NCBI GenBank assembly: GCA_002005505.1
Contig: KV908599.1
Location: forward strand, 139,576 to 203,575
Source: Botryococcus braunii
Lineage: Eukaryota; Chlorophyta; Trebouxiophyceae
Length of the DNA: 64,000 nt
Reading direction: 5' to 3'
The position numbers and the translations under genes were made by a program. Of the stretch, positions 9,680 through 20,812 are shown in pieces. The notes under the pieces are model-generated. The model searched no databases, was not told the origin of the DNA, and was given only the letters and a program-made list of their open reading frames with translations. The stretch's first letter is position 1; each line of letters begins with the position of its first letter.

Positions 9680-9861
9680 TAAAGCATTTCTGCTTTCGGC
9701 GTCACCTGCAGTGATGGCACGACGGCAGCGTCGTAGCCTGTGGGAAAACCGTCCACGCTACAACGTTTCCAGGAACAGCACACAGCACTCTCAAACAGTA
9801 GAGGTTGGTCAAGGATACCACATGCTTCGGACAAGTCTTACATATGATGTTAACTGCTCTC
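9680..9861 (-). repeat. Distal part of H 3' LTR, containing leader copy 2 (9706-9836)
   Basis: On the minus strand, leader copy 2 starts ACTTGTCCG at 9836, directly after ATGTAAG, and ends CACTGCAG at 9706; a 26-nt tail then leads to the LTR end. It matches copy 1 at 22815-22951 except for two small gaps (1 and 5 nt). Element E separates the two copies. Confidence 0.85.
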
Positions 9862-10031
9862 TGTAATGATCTAGGAAATTCACGAAGACAAAGGCTAGAT
9901 GCAAGGTCTAAGACAAAGGCTCGTGTGAGAATGACCTCACTCAGGTGCTTACCGAGTCGTATGCACCCTCATGGTCGAGGACCACGTGAGACCCGTATCC
10001 GACGGGTGGACGTATCCGGAAGTACGTTACA
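9862..10031 (-). repeat. 3' LTR of element E
   Basis: 170 bp, ends TGTAA...TTACA, nearly identical to the copy at 22323-22492 (a few substitutions seen). Very short for a Ty3 LTR. Confidence 0.92.
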
Positions 10032-10422
10032 TTTCTCCCCCTCTTAGCTAGCCGAACTCCTGGGAGGCTAACAAAGGGTGAGTGTGGAAGGCTCACTGTA
10101 ACACATCCACATGATGGTGAGCTGATGAGCGACGACCCGAAGACACCAAGCCCGAGGACATGGGTTCGAACTTGCCTTGGGTGTACTGAGTAATATGCCC
10201 GCAGTGAACGGGGTAACGCCGGCCACAGGCCAAACGCCACTGATTCGAAGAGCTAAGTCACTACAGCAGTAAGACACAGCTTATGCTGGGACTCGAGGGA
10301 GTGGGCGTAGGAAGGCTAGCAGTTGACCTGCAAGTCGAAGGATACTCGGTGCACTCGAGTATGCGGCTAAACAACCACGACCCTCCCGCAGGCGTGGGGG
10401 CTCAAGGCCGCTGATGAACCTC
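10032..10422 (-). other. 3' untranslated region and polypurine tract of E
   Basis: The purine tract (AAGAGGGGGAGAAA on the minus strand, about 10032-10045) touches the LTR. The 380 bases between it and the pol stop hold no supported gene. Confidence 0.6.
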
Positions 10423-11453
10423 CTATGTCGGTGCGTTGCGACCGACTGTGTCCCAGTACCTCTTGAGCACTTCAGGAGCATTGGTCGAATTCCCTTGTGG
10501 TTCCCAAGTATTGTGTTCCGGAGAGTGACCTGTCCACTGGACGAGGTACTCGTACTTGGCGGGATTTCGAGAATTGACACGACGGTGGGCTACGATGGAG
10601 TCCGCCTCGTATTCCTCTTCTCCAAGGAGAAGTTCCGCTGGAGGCGGTGGTTGAACTGATCCATCCCTACGGTAGGGTTCCAACTTGGATACATGAAAGA
10701 CATCATGTATTCTCCAGCGTGCAGGCAGAACTAGCTCATAAGCTTGTTTGCCAATGCGCTTGTGGACTTGGAATGGACCTACCCAGCGAGGGAGGAGTTT
10801 TGGAGTGCCTTGCTTAAAACGTAGGTCCTTGGAGAACAGAAGGACCCAATCCCCTGGTGAGAACTGGAGATCCCTACGTTTTGTGTTGGCTGCCTGTGCC
10901 TGTCGGTTGGTGGCTACCCGGTGTACCATCCGAGCTTCATTGATCAAACGCTGCATGTGCTGAACGAAGCCGGCTGCGCTCGGAACCCGTAGGTTGGGTA
11001 GGAGCGTGGCTGGGAGGTATGGATGATGCCCGTAGTTGAGCATGAATGGAGTAGTTCCTGTGCTCTCATGGTCTGCGTTGTTGATAGCAAACTCGGCGCA
11101 GGACAACTTGGTGTCCCAGTCAGTTTGGCTGGACGACACGTACATGCGTAGCATGTCTTCCAGTACCCGGTTGATCCTTTCTGTCTGACCATCCGTTTGA
11201 GGGTGGTAGGCAGTGGACATGGCCTGTTTGGTACCGAGTATCTCGCACAAAGCCTTGGTGAAGTGGCTGGTGAAGAGTGGAGCTCTGTCAGACACTATCA
11301 CTTGGGGGACCCCATGCAACTTCCATACGTTGTCAACGTACAGGCGTGCCGTTTGCTCCGCTGTCGCTTGCGACGTGGTTGGCACCAGATGGACCATCTT
11401 GGAGAGTTTGTCCACGATGACGAAGATGGCATCGTGGCCGCGCTCTGTGGACG
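10423..11453 (-). CDS. Integrase core and chromodomain of element E (3' part of pol)
   Basis: Continues the pol frame after F. It shows VDKLSKMVHLVPTT, the second catalytic Asp region VSDRAPLFTS, and the Glu region HPQTDGQTERINRVLEDMLR (DDE catalysis of strand transfer). The integrase C-terminus has a GPFQVHKRIG/YELVLPARWRIHDVFHVS motif typical of chromoviruses, followed by a chromodomain (EEEYEADSIVAHRRV...YLVQWTGHSPEHNTWEP) that targets integration to methylated histone tails. Stop at 10423. The segment is intact; the whole pol is broken elsewhere and split by F. Confidence 0.9.
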
Positions 11454-11458
11454 GTAGT

Positions 11459-11759
11459 TGATACAGTAGAAACGGCCAAAGGATGCGAAAGCAATGGTTA
11501 CAAGTTGTTTGGGCTCCACCTCAGTACCCGTCCAGTCCGGCCCGGTCCTTCCTCTGCCAAAACCTTGTTCTATCCTTTTCTAAGTGTATCCCTGTCTCCA
11601 TCTCGCCAATGCGCCTTGTCAAGTAAGGGGTCACTCCCTTGGCGCGTGAAGCAGCCACTTCTTGGCGTGGAGGACCATAACGCACGAAGGGACCCTTATG
11701 GAGGTCCAAATCCTCGTGGTCCGGTCATTTTCCCATAACACGCGACTATTCCTGTTACA
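11459..11759 (-). repeat. 3' LTR of element F
   Basis: About 300 bp, TGTAACAGG...TGTATCA on the minus strand. Homologous to 17929-18226 and to the LTRs of M. Confidence 0.93.
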
Positions 11760-12284
11760 CCCTCCCCCCCTTAGCTTGGACGTCACGGCCAAGAGGGAGA
11801 CTCACTCTAAACAACTACACTACGCACCTAACACACTTGGCAAAGGTACGGTCCTGTCACGTCCTGTCCGCGGGTACTAGTCTGGCATCCCCAGCCCAAT
11901 GCCAGACCCCTGTCATGTCCTGTCTTGTCCAGCCCTGTCCGTCTAACAATGTAAAGTCTGTCCCGTCCATACATAAATTCGCCCGTCCTGTCCAATAGGA
12001 ATGCTACCCAACGGCAGTGGGGCCACCCATCTGCGTCGGGCGTTACGCTACAGCGCGAGCTAGCACGGATGTCGCGACATGACATGATTGACGTCCGAAA
12101 CCTGACAAGGGTGAGCAGTCAGCACCGCACGCACCCGAGGTAGACATTCCACCCCGCTTACGTCCTATTCATCCAAGTGCGCTCTAGTACTGGGATACCC
12201 CCAGGGTACACTCTAAGGGCCAAGCTTAGAGCTTCCAAAGTGGCCCAAGGACGCACCGAGGGGCCGACCCGACCTGCCAGAGCA
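11760..12284 (-). other. 3' untranslated region and polypurine tract of F
   Basis: Minus strand CTAAGGGGGGGAGGG abuts the LTR (11760-11774). No gene seen in the rest. Confidence 0.6.
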
Positions 12285-13006
12285 CTAAGCGCGCCTAGCG
12301 CGCTTCCGCTGCTTCTGAGCATTTTTACCACCTCCTTTACGCTTCTTGTCCACTTTTTCATTTTGTTCCGGCCTGTGCTCCGTGGTTAAATCCCAATACC
12401 GCTGTAACGCCTCCCTGGCGTGTTCTAAGTTATCCTCTGGCTCCCAAGTATTGTGAATATCCTCATACCCGGTCCATTTTAAAAGATATTCTCGCGCAGT
12501 TTTCCGACCTCGTAACTTTCGTTCCCTATGGCCTAGCACAGTCTCGACCTCATACTCCTCTTCTCCTTCAATAATCTCAGGTAGAGGAGGAGGTTGTACC
12601 GTCCCACCTTCCCGATAAGGCTTAAGCATAGAAACATGGAAGACATCATGAACCCGCAGAGTTTTTGGAAGCCTAATTCTGAAAGCTACCGATGATACCT
12701 CCTGGACGATGGGAAAAGGCCCAATAAACCGAGGTAAGAGTTTTCTTGTCCGGGCATGCTTGAATTTCAGATTCTTTGTTGAGAGGAGGACAGGTTGGCC
12801 TGTTTTCAAAATAGGAGCATCTTTTCTCCTTGCGTCCGCATATGCCTTCATGCGGTCCTGCGCAGCTTTGAGACATGTCCGCGCTCTTTCTAGATCCCAT
12901 CTCATCCTTCGTACAAACTCTGCTGCTGCTGGTACATACTCACGTACAGAAGATGTCACACCTTCATAGACTTCCTGGAAGGGAATCGTGGGATCCTGAC
13001 CGAAAG
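12285..13006 (-). CDS. Integrase C-terminus and chromodomain of element F
   Basis: Frame of about 240 residues: end of integrase (LTFGQDPTIPFQEVYEG), the GPFPIVQEVSSVAFRIRLP segment with VHDVFHVSMLKPY, then the chromodomain EEEYEVETVLGHRERK...YLLKWTGYEDIHNTWEPEDNL and a Lys/Arg-rich tail (KRKGGGKNAQKQRKRARRA) that could act as a nuclear localisation signal. It is separated from the rest of integrase by a one-base deletion near 13010 relative to element M, giving an early TAG. Domain calls are firm. Confidence 0.9.
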
Positions 13007-14535
13007 TCAACCTAATGGAGTAGTGTTGATTGATTGCTGAAAAGTGTTGTTGTAAGAAAATTCAGCCTCACACAAATGTTTATCCCAGTCGTTGTGTCTT
13101 CCAGTGACGTAATGACGCAAGTAGTCCTCCAAGATCCTATTAATTCGTTCCGTTTGACCGTCGGTATGCGGATGAAACGCTGTAGATAGCGCAGAGCGAC
13201 AACCGGTCAACCGAAAGTGCTCTTGACAGAAGCGACCCACCCATCTAGGATCTCTGTCTGACACAATGTGAGTGGGAAACCCATGCAAGGTTAAGACACG
13301 GGTCCGCAACAGTTGAGCTATCACTTCTGCACTTGCGTCAGTGGTCGTCGGAGCGAAGTGCGCATACTTTGACAACCTATCAACAGCAACCCAGATAGCG
13401 TCATACCCCTCCTTAGTTCTTGGCAGTCCAGTGATTAGGTCCATAGACATTGATTGCCACTTTCTGTCAGGTATTTCTAGAGGGTGTAGTAACCCTACAG
13501 GTAAGTGTGCTGGGGCTTTGACACGTTGACACGAGTCACATTGGGCCACAAAGTCAGCCACATCTGAGGCCATCCCTGGCCACCACCAGGAACGTTGAAC
13601 AAATTCGAGGGTCCTGTCCCTGCCTGGATGACCAACTATAGGTGGTCCATGCAAATTTTCCAGGATTTCTCTACGAAGGTTACGTTCGTCACCGTCAGAA
13701 CTCATATGGTGGGAGGGAACGTAAATGCGCGCACCGCGCTTCCACAAGCCACTATGGAAGCTTAACTTGCGGCGATTTTGTTTACGATGGAGCCAATCAT
13801 CTATCTCATATGCCTCACTTAAAACCCTTCCCCATCCCCTCAACCCGTCCATCGGCGTGGGTAGGGTGGTGGAGTCTGCAGCCTCCCCAACCCCCATCGC
13901 TCCTACTCCGACAGGGGGAGGGTGCTCCCCCAGGGGCCCTGCCCTAGCCTGAACCGACGCCTGAACCCCAGCCTGGGCCCGAGCTAGGGCTTGGACGTGG
14001 GCCCCGGCTAAGTGAGGACTCCTAGACAATGGGTCAGCAGGGTTAGTGGATCCCGGTGCATATTCCCATTGGATGTCGAATAACTGTAGAAACTCCGCCC
14101 AGCGCGCCCGTCTGGGTGAGAGTAGGGTTTGGGTTTGCAAAAAACTATTCGCGCGATGGTCCGTAACAACTGTGAAAGTTTGCCCTAATAAGTAACACCT
14201 CCACTCCTTGAGGGCATACAACACACATGCAAGCTCTTTTTCAGTTGTGGAATAATTGCGTTCGGCATTACTAAGCTTTTTACTGAAGTATGCTACAGGT
14301 CTACCTTCTTGCAATAGTACTGCACCCACCCCATAGTCACTGGCATTTGAGATCACTTTGAAAGGCTTGCTACTGTCTGGGAGTGCTAGTACAGGAGCAT
14401 TGGACAAAGTTTCTTTTAAACTTTGAAACGCGTGCTCTTCAGCTTCTCCCCACGTCCAAGGAACTTTGCCAGTGAGCCGGGTTAAGGGGGCCGCAAGCGT
14501 ACTGTAGCCCGGGACGAACTTGCGGAAGTAGTTGG
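13007..14535 (-). pseudogene. RNase H and integrase of element F, frameshifted
   Basis: RNase H begins around ISNASDYGVGAVLLQEGRP (element M has the catalytic Asp as ISDAS; here it is Asn, a substitution expected to inactivate the enzyme) and continues through EKELACVLYALKEWR and TDHRA. Integrase has the H2C2 finger (HGPPIVGHPGRDRTLE...CDSCQRVKA), core start WQSMSMDLITGLP, the second Asp in IVSDRDPRW and the Glu in HTDGQTERINRILEDYLR. Frames are broken at 14536, about 14407-14439 and 13007 by single-base changes compared with M. Confidence 0.88.
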
Positions 14536-16428
14536 CTAGCCCAAGAATTGTCGTACGTGCGTGCTCCCCGTGGGTGTTGGCCAGTCCACAATAGTCCGAA
14601 CTTTGGCAGGGTCAACTTTGATGCCGTTGCGCCCCACGACATGTCCCAAATACCGCAACTCGTCAGCAAAAAACTCACACTTGGATAATTTGGCATAAAG
14701 TTTTTCCTCTCTCAGCCGAGTAAGGATGCGAGTCAAGTGCTCTAAGTGATGTTCCCTTGACTTGCTGTATACCAACAAATCATCTAGGTAAACCACAACA
14801 AAACCCTCTCGAATAAAATCATGAAACACACTGTTCATCAGCCGTTGAAACGTGGAGGGAGCATTCGTGAGACCAAAAGGAAGCACCAAAAATTCAAATG
14901 AACCTAAGGGTGTTCTAAAAGCGGTTTTGGGAACATCGGATTCACGTAATCGCACTTGATGGTAACCTGACAAGAGATCAAAAGAGGTAAAGAACTTTGA
15001 ACCCTGCAGCTTGTCCAGAAGATCGTATATCCGTGGCAACGGATATTTGTCCTTCCTTGTTAAGTTATTAACTGCCCTGTAATCTATAACCATTCGGAAT
15101 GTTCCGTCTTTCTTTCTCACAAACAATATGGGGCTACCATACGGTGATGCACTCGGCCTGATGAAACCCTGTGCTAGTAATTCCTCAACCTGCCTCCGAC
15201 ACTCCGCCACTTCTGGTTCAGCCAACCTATAAGTGGGGCGACAGGGCGGCGTATGGCCGGGTGTCATAGGTATAGTGTGCAAGATGCCCCTGTCTGGAGG
15301 TAAATCTGGCAATTTCTCTGGAAAAACATCCAAAAACTCTAACAACAATTGCTTCAAGTCTTGTGGCTTGTTAGTCATACCCTCAATAACACGCCGGGAG
15401 TTTTCGTTTAAATTTAGGCCGGTGGCTCCGCTGTCTTCGTCCCAAGGATTATCCCCCTCTGTAGTTGCCAGTGCAACCCTATGGAGATAGTGTGTTGCAC
15501 AAACGGAGTCCTGTCCACTCCTTGCCTCTCGCACAACCCCCCAAAACCCTGGACAACCCTTTCGCATAGCCCGCCTAGCTTGACCCTCACTTATAACATT
15601 CACTTTTTGCGCCGGTAAGGTACCTCTTTCACTAGGGGGCAGCGGGTTGAGGAGTGTAATGTAGTGTGAGGAATGAGGCGGTTTAAGATGAACTGCGCCA
15701 TGATTGTAGTCAATTAACGCTTTTCTTTCTTTCAGAAAATCCTCACCAAAGATTAAGTCCACCCCATCCAACAGAGTTTCGCAGACAATGAAATCCCTCT
15801 GTTCCACATATGTTTGAGATAAGTGCACCCTGAGCTTAGCTGTCCCCGCCGAGCGCATGGTCTGCCCATCTGCAAGCTGGACATCCACACACTTCTTTGA
15901 CAGCCTCACTCCAAGAGTAGCTAGGAAGTCATGTCTGACGAACGAGTGCGTCGCCCCGGTATCGACTAAAGCGACGCCCTTCACACCAGTACAGTTAACA
16001 TGAAAAAGCATTGTTAAATGCCTATTTGTAAAAGCTTGAGCAAAAGATACGCTAAATTTGGGTCCGGCATGGTAAACTACATAGGAGTAGGGGACATCAG
16101 GTCCCTTGGTACCTTGCAGGATAACTCTCATGCCTTTTAGCCATGGGTACACTGCCTTGGATTTCGCCACTTTACTACCCATTAGAAAACAAGCACTTAA
16201 ACGTTTATTTGCTTGTTGCTCACGAGCGAAAGTGGATAAGGTGTCCTCAGCTTTACCTATAGGTACTGCAACAAATTTCGGTTTAGACGTTCCATCGGGT
16301 AGGGTATTGTCAAAGGGGCCTCTAGAAAAAGAACAATGCAAAAACTCAGAACAACGTTGCTCGATAGAAGAATGAAAAGATTCCCAAGGAACAAAAGTGT
16401 GGAGGTTTCCTTCTCTAACTCCACTCAT
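14536..16428 (-). CDS. Protease and reverse transcriptase of element F
   Basis: 630-residue frame. Aspartic protease GVALVDTGATHSFVRHDFL (catalytic DTGA) near residue 155, followed by a linker. Reverse transcriptase shows [38 protein letters not shown] (first catalytic Asp), [16 protein letters not shown], and VVVYLDDLLVYS with the YLDD metal site. It makes cDNA in the virus-like particle. The frame ends at 14536 where one A is missing relative to element M (GGCTAG instead of GGACTAG). Start 16428 overlaps the gag frame end by four bases. Confidence 0.92.
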   Translation of the reverse strand: MSGVREGNLHTFVPWESFHSSIEQRCSEFLHCSFSRGPFDNTLPDGTSKPKFVAVPIGKAEDTLSTFAREQQANKRLSACFLMGSKVAKSKAVYPWLKGMRVILQGTKGPDVPYSYVVYHAGPKFSVSFAQAFTNRHLTMLFHVNCTGVKGVALVDTGATHSFVRHDFLATLGVRLSKKCVDVQLADGQTMRSAGTAKLRVHLSQTYVEQRDFIVCETLLDGVDLIFGEDFLKERKALIDYNHGAVHLKPPHSSHYITLLNPLPPSERGTLPAQKVNVISEGQARRAMRKGCPGFWGVVREARSGQDSVCATHYLHRVALATTEGDNPWDEDSGATGLNLNENSRRVIEGMTNKPQDLKQLLLEFLDVFPEKLPDLPPDRGILHTIPMTPGHTPPCRPTYRLAEPEVAECRRQVEELLAQGFIRPSASPYGSPILFVRKKDGTFRMVIDYRAVNNLTRKDKYPLPRIYDLLDKLQGSKFFTSFDLLSGYHQVRLRESDVPKTAFRTPLGSFEFLVLPFGLTNAPSTFQRLMNSVFHDFIREGFVVVYLDDLLVYSKSREHHLEHLTRILTRLREEKLYAKLSKCEFFADELRYLGHVVGRNGIKVDPAKVRTIVDWPTPTGSTHVRQFLG

Positions 16429-17811
16429 GGCCTACCGCGTCCCCTTGCCCGGCCCCGTCCACGGCCCCGTCCTCTGATTCTCCTCCCCCGTCCGGCCCCA
16501 CCCTGTCCTTTCCACCCTTGCATAGGGGCTGCTCCCACACCGAGGGGCCTAAAGTTGTTGTGGCCCCCTCCTACCCTTCGCCGCAGCAAATCACCAGCCA
16601 GACCTGGAATTGGTGGAGCAGGCTGGTTTACCTCCTGTCTGGCCTTCACAATGTGTTGCAAGATGTCCCACTGTTGTTGATTAAGATAGGCGTTAGGGTC
16701 CTCTCTAAGTTTTTTGAGTGGGCAAAACCAAGATTCATGGCCAGGGGTATTGCACGCGTAACAGCTTCTGTTGAGGGGAAAGGCAACTCTAGTGTCCCTC
16801 CGATACTCGGGAGGTAAACCATCCCTGCGGGGATAAGGAGTCGCGCCTTGGATCGCGGCGACCGTGGCGAGCGGCGCAGGGTAACCATGGGCCATCTGGA
16901 TTGGCGCTGCCACCATCGGTGCAGCTGCATCATCCCAAATTCATGACTGTAGTAGGGGATTGTCCAGTCCTGTCCGACGCCAGCAACGTGCGGTGCTGGG
17001 CCAACGGTGGCGGTTGCAATGCTTGAGTTAGGGCCCCCGGGGCCGGTTCTCAGTCTCTTTGCCTGTAAGGGCCCGCCCACCGCGGCATCGTACCGTGTGA
17101 GTAAACTTATCAAGGCATCCAAATCATCAAAACCTTTGCCTGTTGTAGGGTTAATTGCTGAATATTTCTTTAAATCCTCACGTAGGCCTTTACGAAACCT
17201 ATGGATCTTCTCCCCCATGGATAGGTCCCCACTGACTTCTACCTCTGCTAGCAAGGTTGTAAAGCGCTCAACATACTTCTCAACTGATTCGTTGAATCAA
17301 GTTTATCCCTTGCCTTGGCAACCTTATCAGTGTTATCATAGACAGAAGACAACAGATCCCCAAAGAGAGCTAAATCCACGACAGCACCTGGATTTTGCCT
17401 CACGTAAGCTACTTTTTTGGTTAACCACACCTTTTTCACGCTCTTTCCTAAGCAGCGCACTGCGTAGTCAACCCTGAGGTTCGCGGGCACACCGGTGAGT
17501 TCACAAAATGACCTCACATCGTCTAGGAATTGTTCGAGATCGTCCCTCCGTCCCTCGAATTTTTCCGGTAAGTGGGTTCGAACGGTCGGGATTCTTGCCT
17601 GTGGCTTCGCGGGGTTTTGAGCCGCAACTTCAGCGTTTTCTGCTGCCTGTTGTCGTAACTCAGCCAGTTCGGCAGCCATTGCCGCTTCACGCCCCTCGGC
17701 CTCGGCCAAAGCAGCCTGCAGCTCTTCGACTTGTCGTCTAGCCATTTCTGAGCTGTCAGTGTTGGCGAGGCTCGGTGACCCGAGTCGTAGGCCCCTAAAA
17801 GCGCCACACAC
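16425..17811 (-). pseudogene. Gag of element F, frameshifted
   Basis: Three overlapping frames (17811-17248, 17254-16646, 16916-16425) together give a gag: an N-terminal coiled coil (RRQVEELQAALAEAEGREAA), a capsid-like segment (LPEKFEGRRDDLEQFLDDV), then a CCHC knuckle CYACNTPGHESWFC and an Arg/Gly-rich tail (RGRRIRGRGRGRGRARGRG) for RNA binding. At least two frameshifts, near 17250 and 16900. M lacks this region entirely. Confidence 0.85.
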
Positions 17812-17915
17812 ACCACAACTAACCCAATCGGAATCTTTAGATTTCTCTGAAAAACTTCTTTGGGAAATTTTTTCAACGAGAGGAGCAACGAGAGGAGCTC
17901 AAAATTTGGCCCCTC

Positions 17916-17927
17916 TCGCCGATACCA
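17916..17927 (-). other. Primer-binding site of element F
   Basis: TGGTATCGGCGA on the minus strand, one base from the 5' LTR. Confidence 0.88.
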
Positions 17928-17928
17928 A

Positions 17929-18226
17929 TGATACAGTAGAAACGGCCAAAGGATGCGAAAACAATGGTTACAAGTTTTTGGGCTCCACCTCAGTACCCGT
18001 CCAGTCCGGCCCGGTCCTTCCTCTGCCAAAACCTTGTTCTATCCTTTTCTAAGTGTATCCCTGTCTCCATCGCCAATGCGCCTTGTCAAGTAAGGGGTCA
18101 CTCCCTTGGCGCGTGAAGCAGCCACTTCTTGGCGTGGAGGACCATAACGCACGAAGGGACCCTTATGGAGGTCCAAATCCTCGTGGTCCGGTCATTTTCC
18201 CATAACACGCGACTATTCCTGTTACA
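17929..18226 (-). repeat. 5' LTR of element F
   Basis: 298 bp, same family as 11459-11759 with minor differences; the outer end is followed by the GTAGT duplication. Confidence 0.93.
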
Positions 18227-18231
18227 GTAGT

Positions 18232-19468
18232 TGCGTGATGAAGTCCATCGTGACTGTATGCCAAGGAGCCAAGGGTAAGCCCAGAGGTTGCAGGAGACCA
18301 GCTGGTTTGAGGTTCCTGGCTTTGTTCTTTTGGCACAGATGGCATGTGGTGACATACCTCTCCACTTCCTGAGTCATAGAAGGCCACCAGTAATGGCGGG
18401 TCATGAGCTTCAGGGTCTTCCGAACACCTTGGTGTCCAGCGTATGGGCTGTCATGCATTTCCTTAAGGAGAAGGGTATGCATCGGGTACGCCAACTTTGG
18501 TGTCGTGTAGGAAGAGACCTCGTGTGGGAGGAGACCCTTCAAGTTGTCAGCATCCTGGAACCATGGGTCCACAGAATAACCTTGCACGAACTTGTCTTTC
18601 CATGACAGGCTCGTGGGCTCTCCCCCCCCCCCCCCCTTGAAGTCACACCGGAACGGAGGACGGCAGATAGGGATGGACTCGGTAGACAGGGAGAGTCAAG
18701 GGGTGCTAAGACCCCAGATGCCACAATGGCATTGACAAAGCCACACGGTGGAGTGTAATCACTGCCGAGGGTAGGGTGACGACTGAGGGCATCAGCTACC
18801 ACATTGGACTTGCCAGCAACGTGATCCCAACGGAAGTGGAACCTGGAAAGGAACTCAGCCCAACGTGTTTGACGTCGGCTAAGGGTAGGAAGCGAGTCCA
18901 GGTAGGTGATGGCTTTGTGGTCTGTGACGACCCGGAACTCAGGAGCACCTTCAAGGTAGCAGCGCCATACAGTGAGGGCGTGCACCACAGCCAAGAGCTC
19001 TTGTTCCAGAGTGGCATAGTTGATTTCCGCAGGTGTAAGACCTCGGCTTTCGAAGGCCACTGGACGACCATTTTGATAGAGCACGGCCCCGAGCCCATGA
19101 AGGGAGGCATCAGTGTGCACTTCAAATGGTTGAGAGAAATCAGGGAAAGCTAGGCAGGGAGCAGTGGTCAAGGCTTGCTTGATGGCTTGGAAAGCAGCAG
19201 CGCAAGCAGGAGACCAGACCCAAGCCACACCTTTACGAGAAAGGGGGTGGAGAGGGGAAGCCAGCATCGCAAAGTTACGAATGAACTTGCGGAAGTAGGT
19301 GGCTAAGCCCAGGAAGGACCGTAGGTGACTGAGATTCCTAGGAGTAGGAAAATCAGCTACGGCAGCTGTCTTACGGGGATCCACTGTGATTCCATCCGCA
19401 GACACCACATGACCCAAGTACGTAACTTCGGGCTGGGCGAAGGAGCATTTCTTGAGATTGGCATAGAG
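18232..19468 (-). pseudogene. RNase H and integrase zinc finger of element E
   Basis: Starts after an in-frame TAG that follows ...LLREH. It covers the reverse transcriptase thumb (LGHVVSADGITVDP), RNase H (TDASLHGLGAVLYQNGRPVAFE, YATLEQELLAVVHAL, TDHKAITYL) and the H2C2 finger (HDSPYAGHQGVRKTLKLM...CHLCQKNKA) up to the insertion of F. A homopolymer of C at about 18627-18640 coincides with a frame change and is a likely slippage site. Integrase resumes at 11453. Confidence 0.88.
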
Positions 19469-20722
19469 CTAATGCTCTCGCAAAAGGTCCAGAACCTTTT
19501 GCAGGTCTTCACGATGCTCCTCAGGGGTTTTACTATAGATGAGGATATCATCCAAGTAAACCAGGACAAACTTGTGGAGGTATGGGCGGAAGATTGTATT
19601 CATAGCAGTTTGGAAAGTGGCTGGTGCATTGGTGAGACCGAAGGGTAAGACTTTCCATTGATACAAGCCCATAGGAGTCCTGAAAGCAGTTTTCGGAACA
19701 TCCTCCTCAGTGATCCGGATCTGGTGGTATCCAGAGGTGAGATCCAGACTGGTGAAGACAGTGGAGCCTTGGAGTTGGTCAAGAGTATCATCTATGCGTG
19801 GCATAGGGTACTTGTTCTTGACAGTGAGTTTGTTAAGTGCGCGATAGTCGATGACCATGCGCAAGCTCTCGTCTTTCTTTTGGACAAAGAGGATAGGTGC
19901 TCCATATGGTGACGTGGAGGGCTCTATGGATCCCTTTTCCAAAAGCAGTTTGGTTTGTTTCTCGGCTTCAAGGAATTCAGCGCGAGAGAGACGGTAGAGT
20001 GGTCGAGAAGGAGGTTTGCCATGTGGGTCAATCAGGGGGATTGTGTGAGAGATTCCAGGACGGTCTGGGGGTAACCCAGGTACCTCGTCCGGAAAGACAT
20101 CAGCATACCCCTTGAGTATATCATCGACCAGAGATGGTCCAGACATGGCAGACTCGTCGACTTTGGTTACAGTGGAAAGGAAAGACTTACATCCTGAACG
20201 GACTAAGAGTTTAGCCTTCACTGCAGAGATGACCAACACCTTAGTATCCTGACACCAGCTGCCAGGGCAAGGCTTGTCAAAAGGTGCACACCGTAAAACA
20301 AATGGCTTTGCTTTGTTCGTGTAACCTCTGATGGTCAGCTCATCGAAGTCCAACTGAGCACGACAACGACGTAACCACGGGTTGCCCAAGATGAGAGTCC
20401 AATCCATAGCTAAGTCTAACACAACACAAGGAACCCTTGTGAAACGTTGACCCTGGACGGTAACGGACACTGTGACTTGGCCCATATGGTTGACGCGCGT
20501 CCCATTGGCTAGTTGTAGCTGTGGGTGCACATTTCCCCGTGGGGACACTTCCAATGCATGCTTCTTCACGAAGGCGGAGCTGATGACGTTACACGCCGCT
20601 CCGGAGTCGAAGAGGATGTGGCCATGCTGGTCCAACACCTGCCCAGCAAAGACCATGGTGAGGTCTTGTACAGCAGGGTCTGGATGAAAAGCATGGGCAG
20701 CTAGAAGTGGTGGTGCAGGCAA
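19469..20722 (-). CDS. Protease and reverse transcriptase of element E
   Basis: 417 residues. Protease motif [17 protein letters not shown] near residue 38 (DSGA), then RT blocks [54 protein letters not shown] and [13 protein letters not shown] (YLDD). The frame ends at a TAG immediately before LYANLKKC, which is part of the RT connection in intact relatives, so this is a nonsense mutation rather than a natural end. Confidence 0.9.
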   Translation of the reverse strand: MPAPPLLAAHAFHPDPAVQDLTMVFAGQVLDQHGHILFDSGAACNVISSAFVKKHALEVSPRGNVHPQLQLANGTRVNHMGQVTVSVTVQGQRFTRVPCVVLDLAMDWTLILGNPWLRRCRAQLDFDELTIRGYTNKAKPFVLRCAPFDKPCPGSWCQDTKVLVISAVKAKLLVRSGCKSFLSTVTKVDESAMSGPSLVDDILKGYADVFPDEVPGLPPDRPGISHTIPLIDPHGKPPSRPLYRLSRAEFLEAEKQTKLLLEKGSIEPSTSPYGAPILFVQKKDESLRMVIDYRALNKLTVKNKYPMPRIDDTLDQLQGSTVFTSLDLTSGYHQIRITEEDVPKTAFRTPMGLYQWKVLPFGLTNAPATFQTAMNTIFRPYLHKFVLVYLDDILIYSKTPEEHREDLQKVLDLLREH

Positions 20723-20812
20723 TTCATCTGAGTGAGAATTGGGCGTAGGAGGAACCGGACTTATTCCAGCTACATCTGCAGGAGCTGCAGGAGAGACTGA
20801 AGGCCCAGACCT

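Larger units (their letters stand above)
11459..18226 (-). mobile_element. Ty3/gypsy chromovirus F, full length
   Basis: 6.77 kb with LTRs at 11459-11759 and 17929-18226, flanked by GTAGT (11454-11458 and 18227-18231). Primer-binding site 17916-17927; polypurine tract about 11760-11773. Encodes gag, protease, reverse transcriptase, RNase H, integrase and chromodomain but with several single-base frameshifts. Inserted in the integrase of E. Element M at 53669 is of the same family. Confidence 0.95.

Noticed and set aside
18627..18640. Programmed frameshift at a C homopolymer in E pol
   Set aside because: Copy also has a nonsense codon elsewhere; homopolymer length error or decay is simpler.
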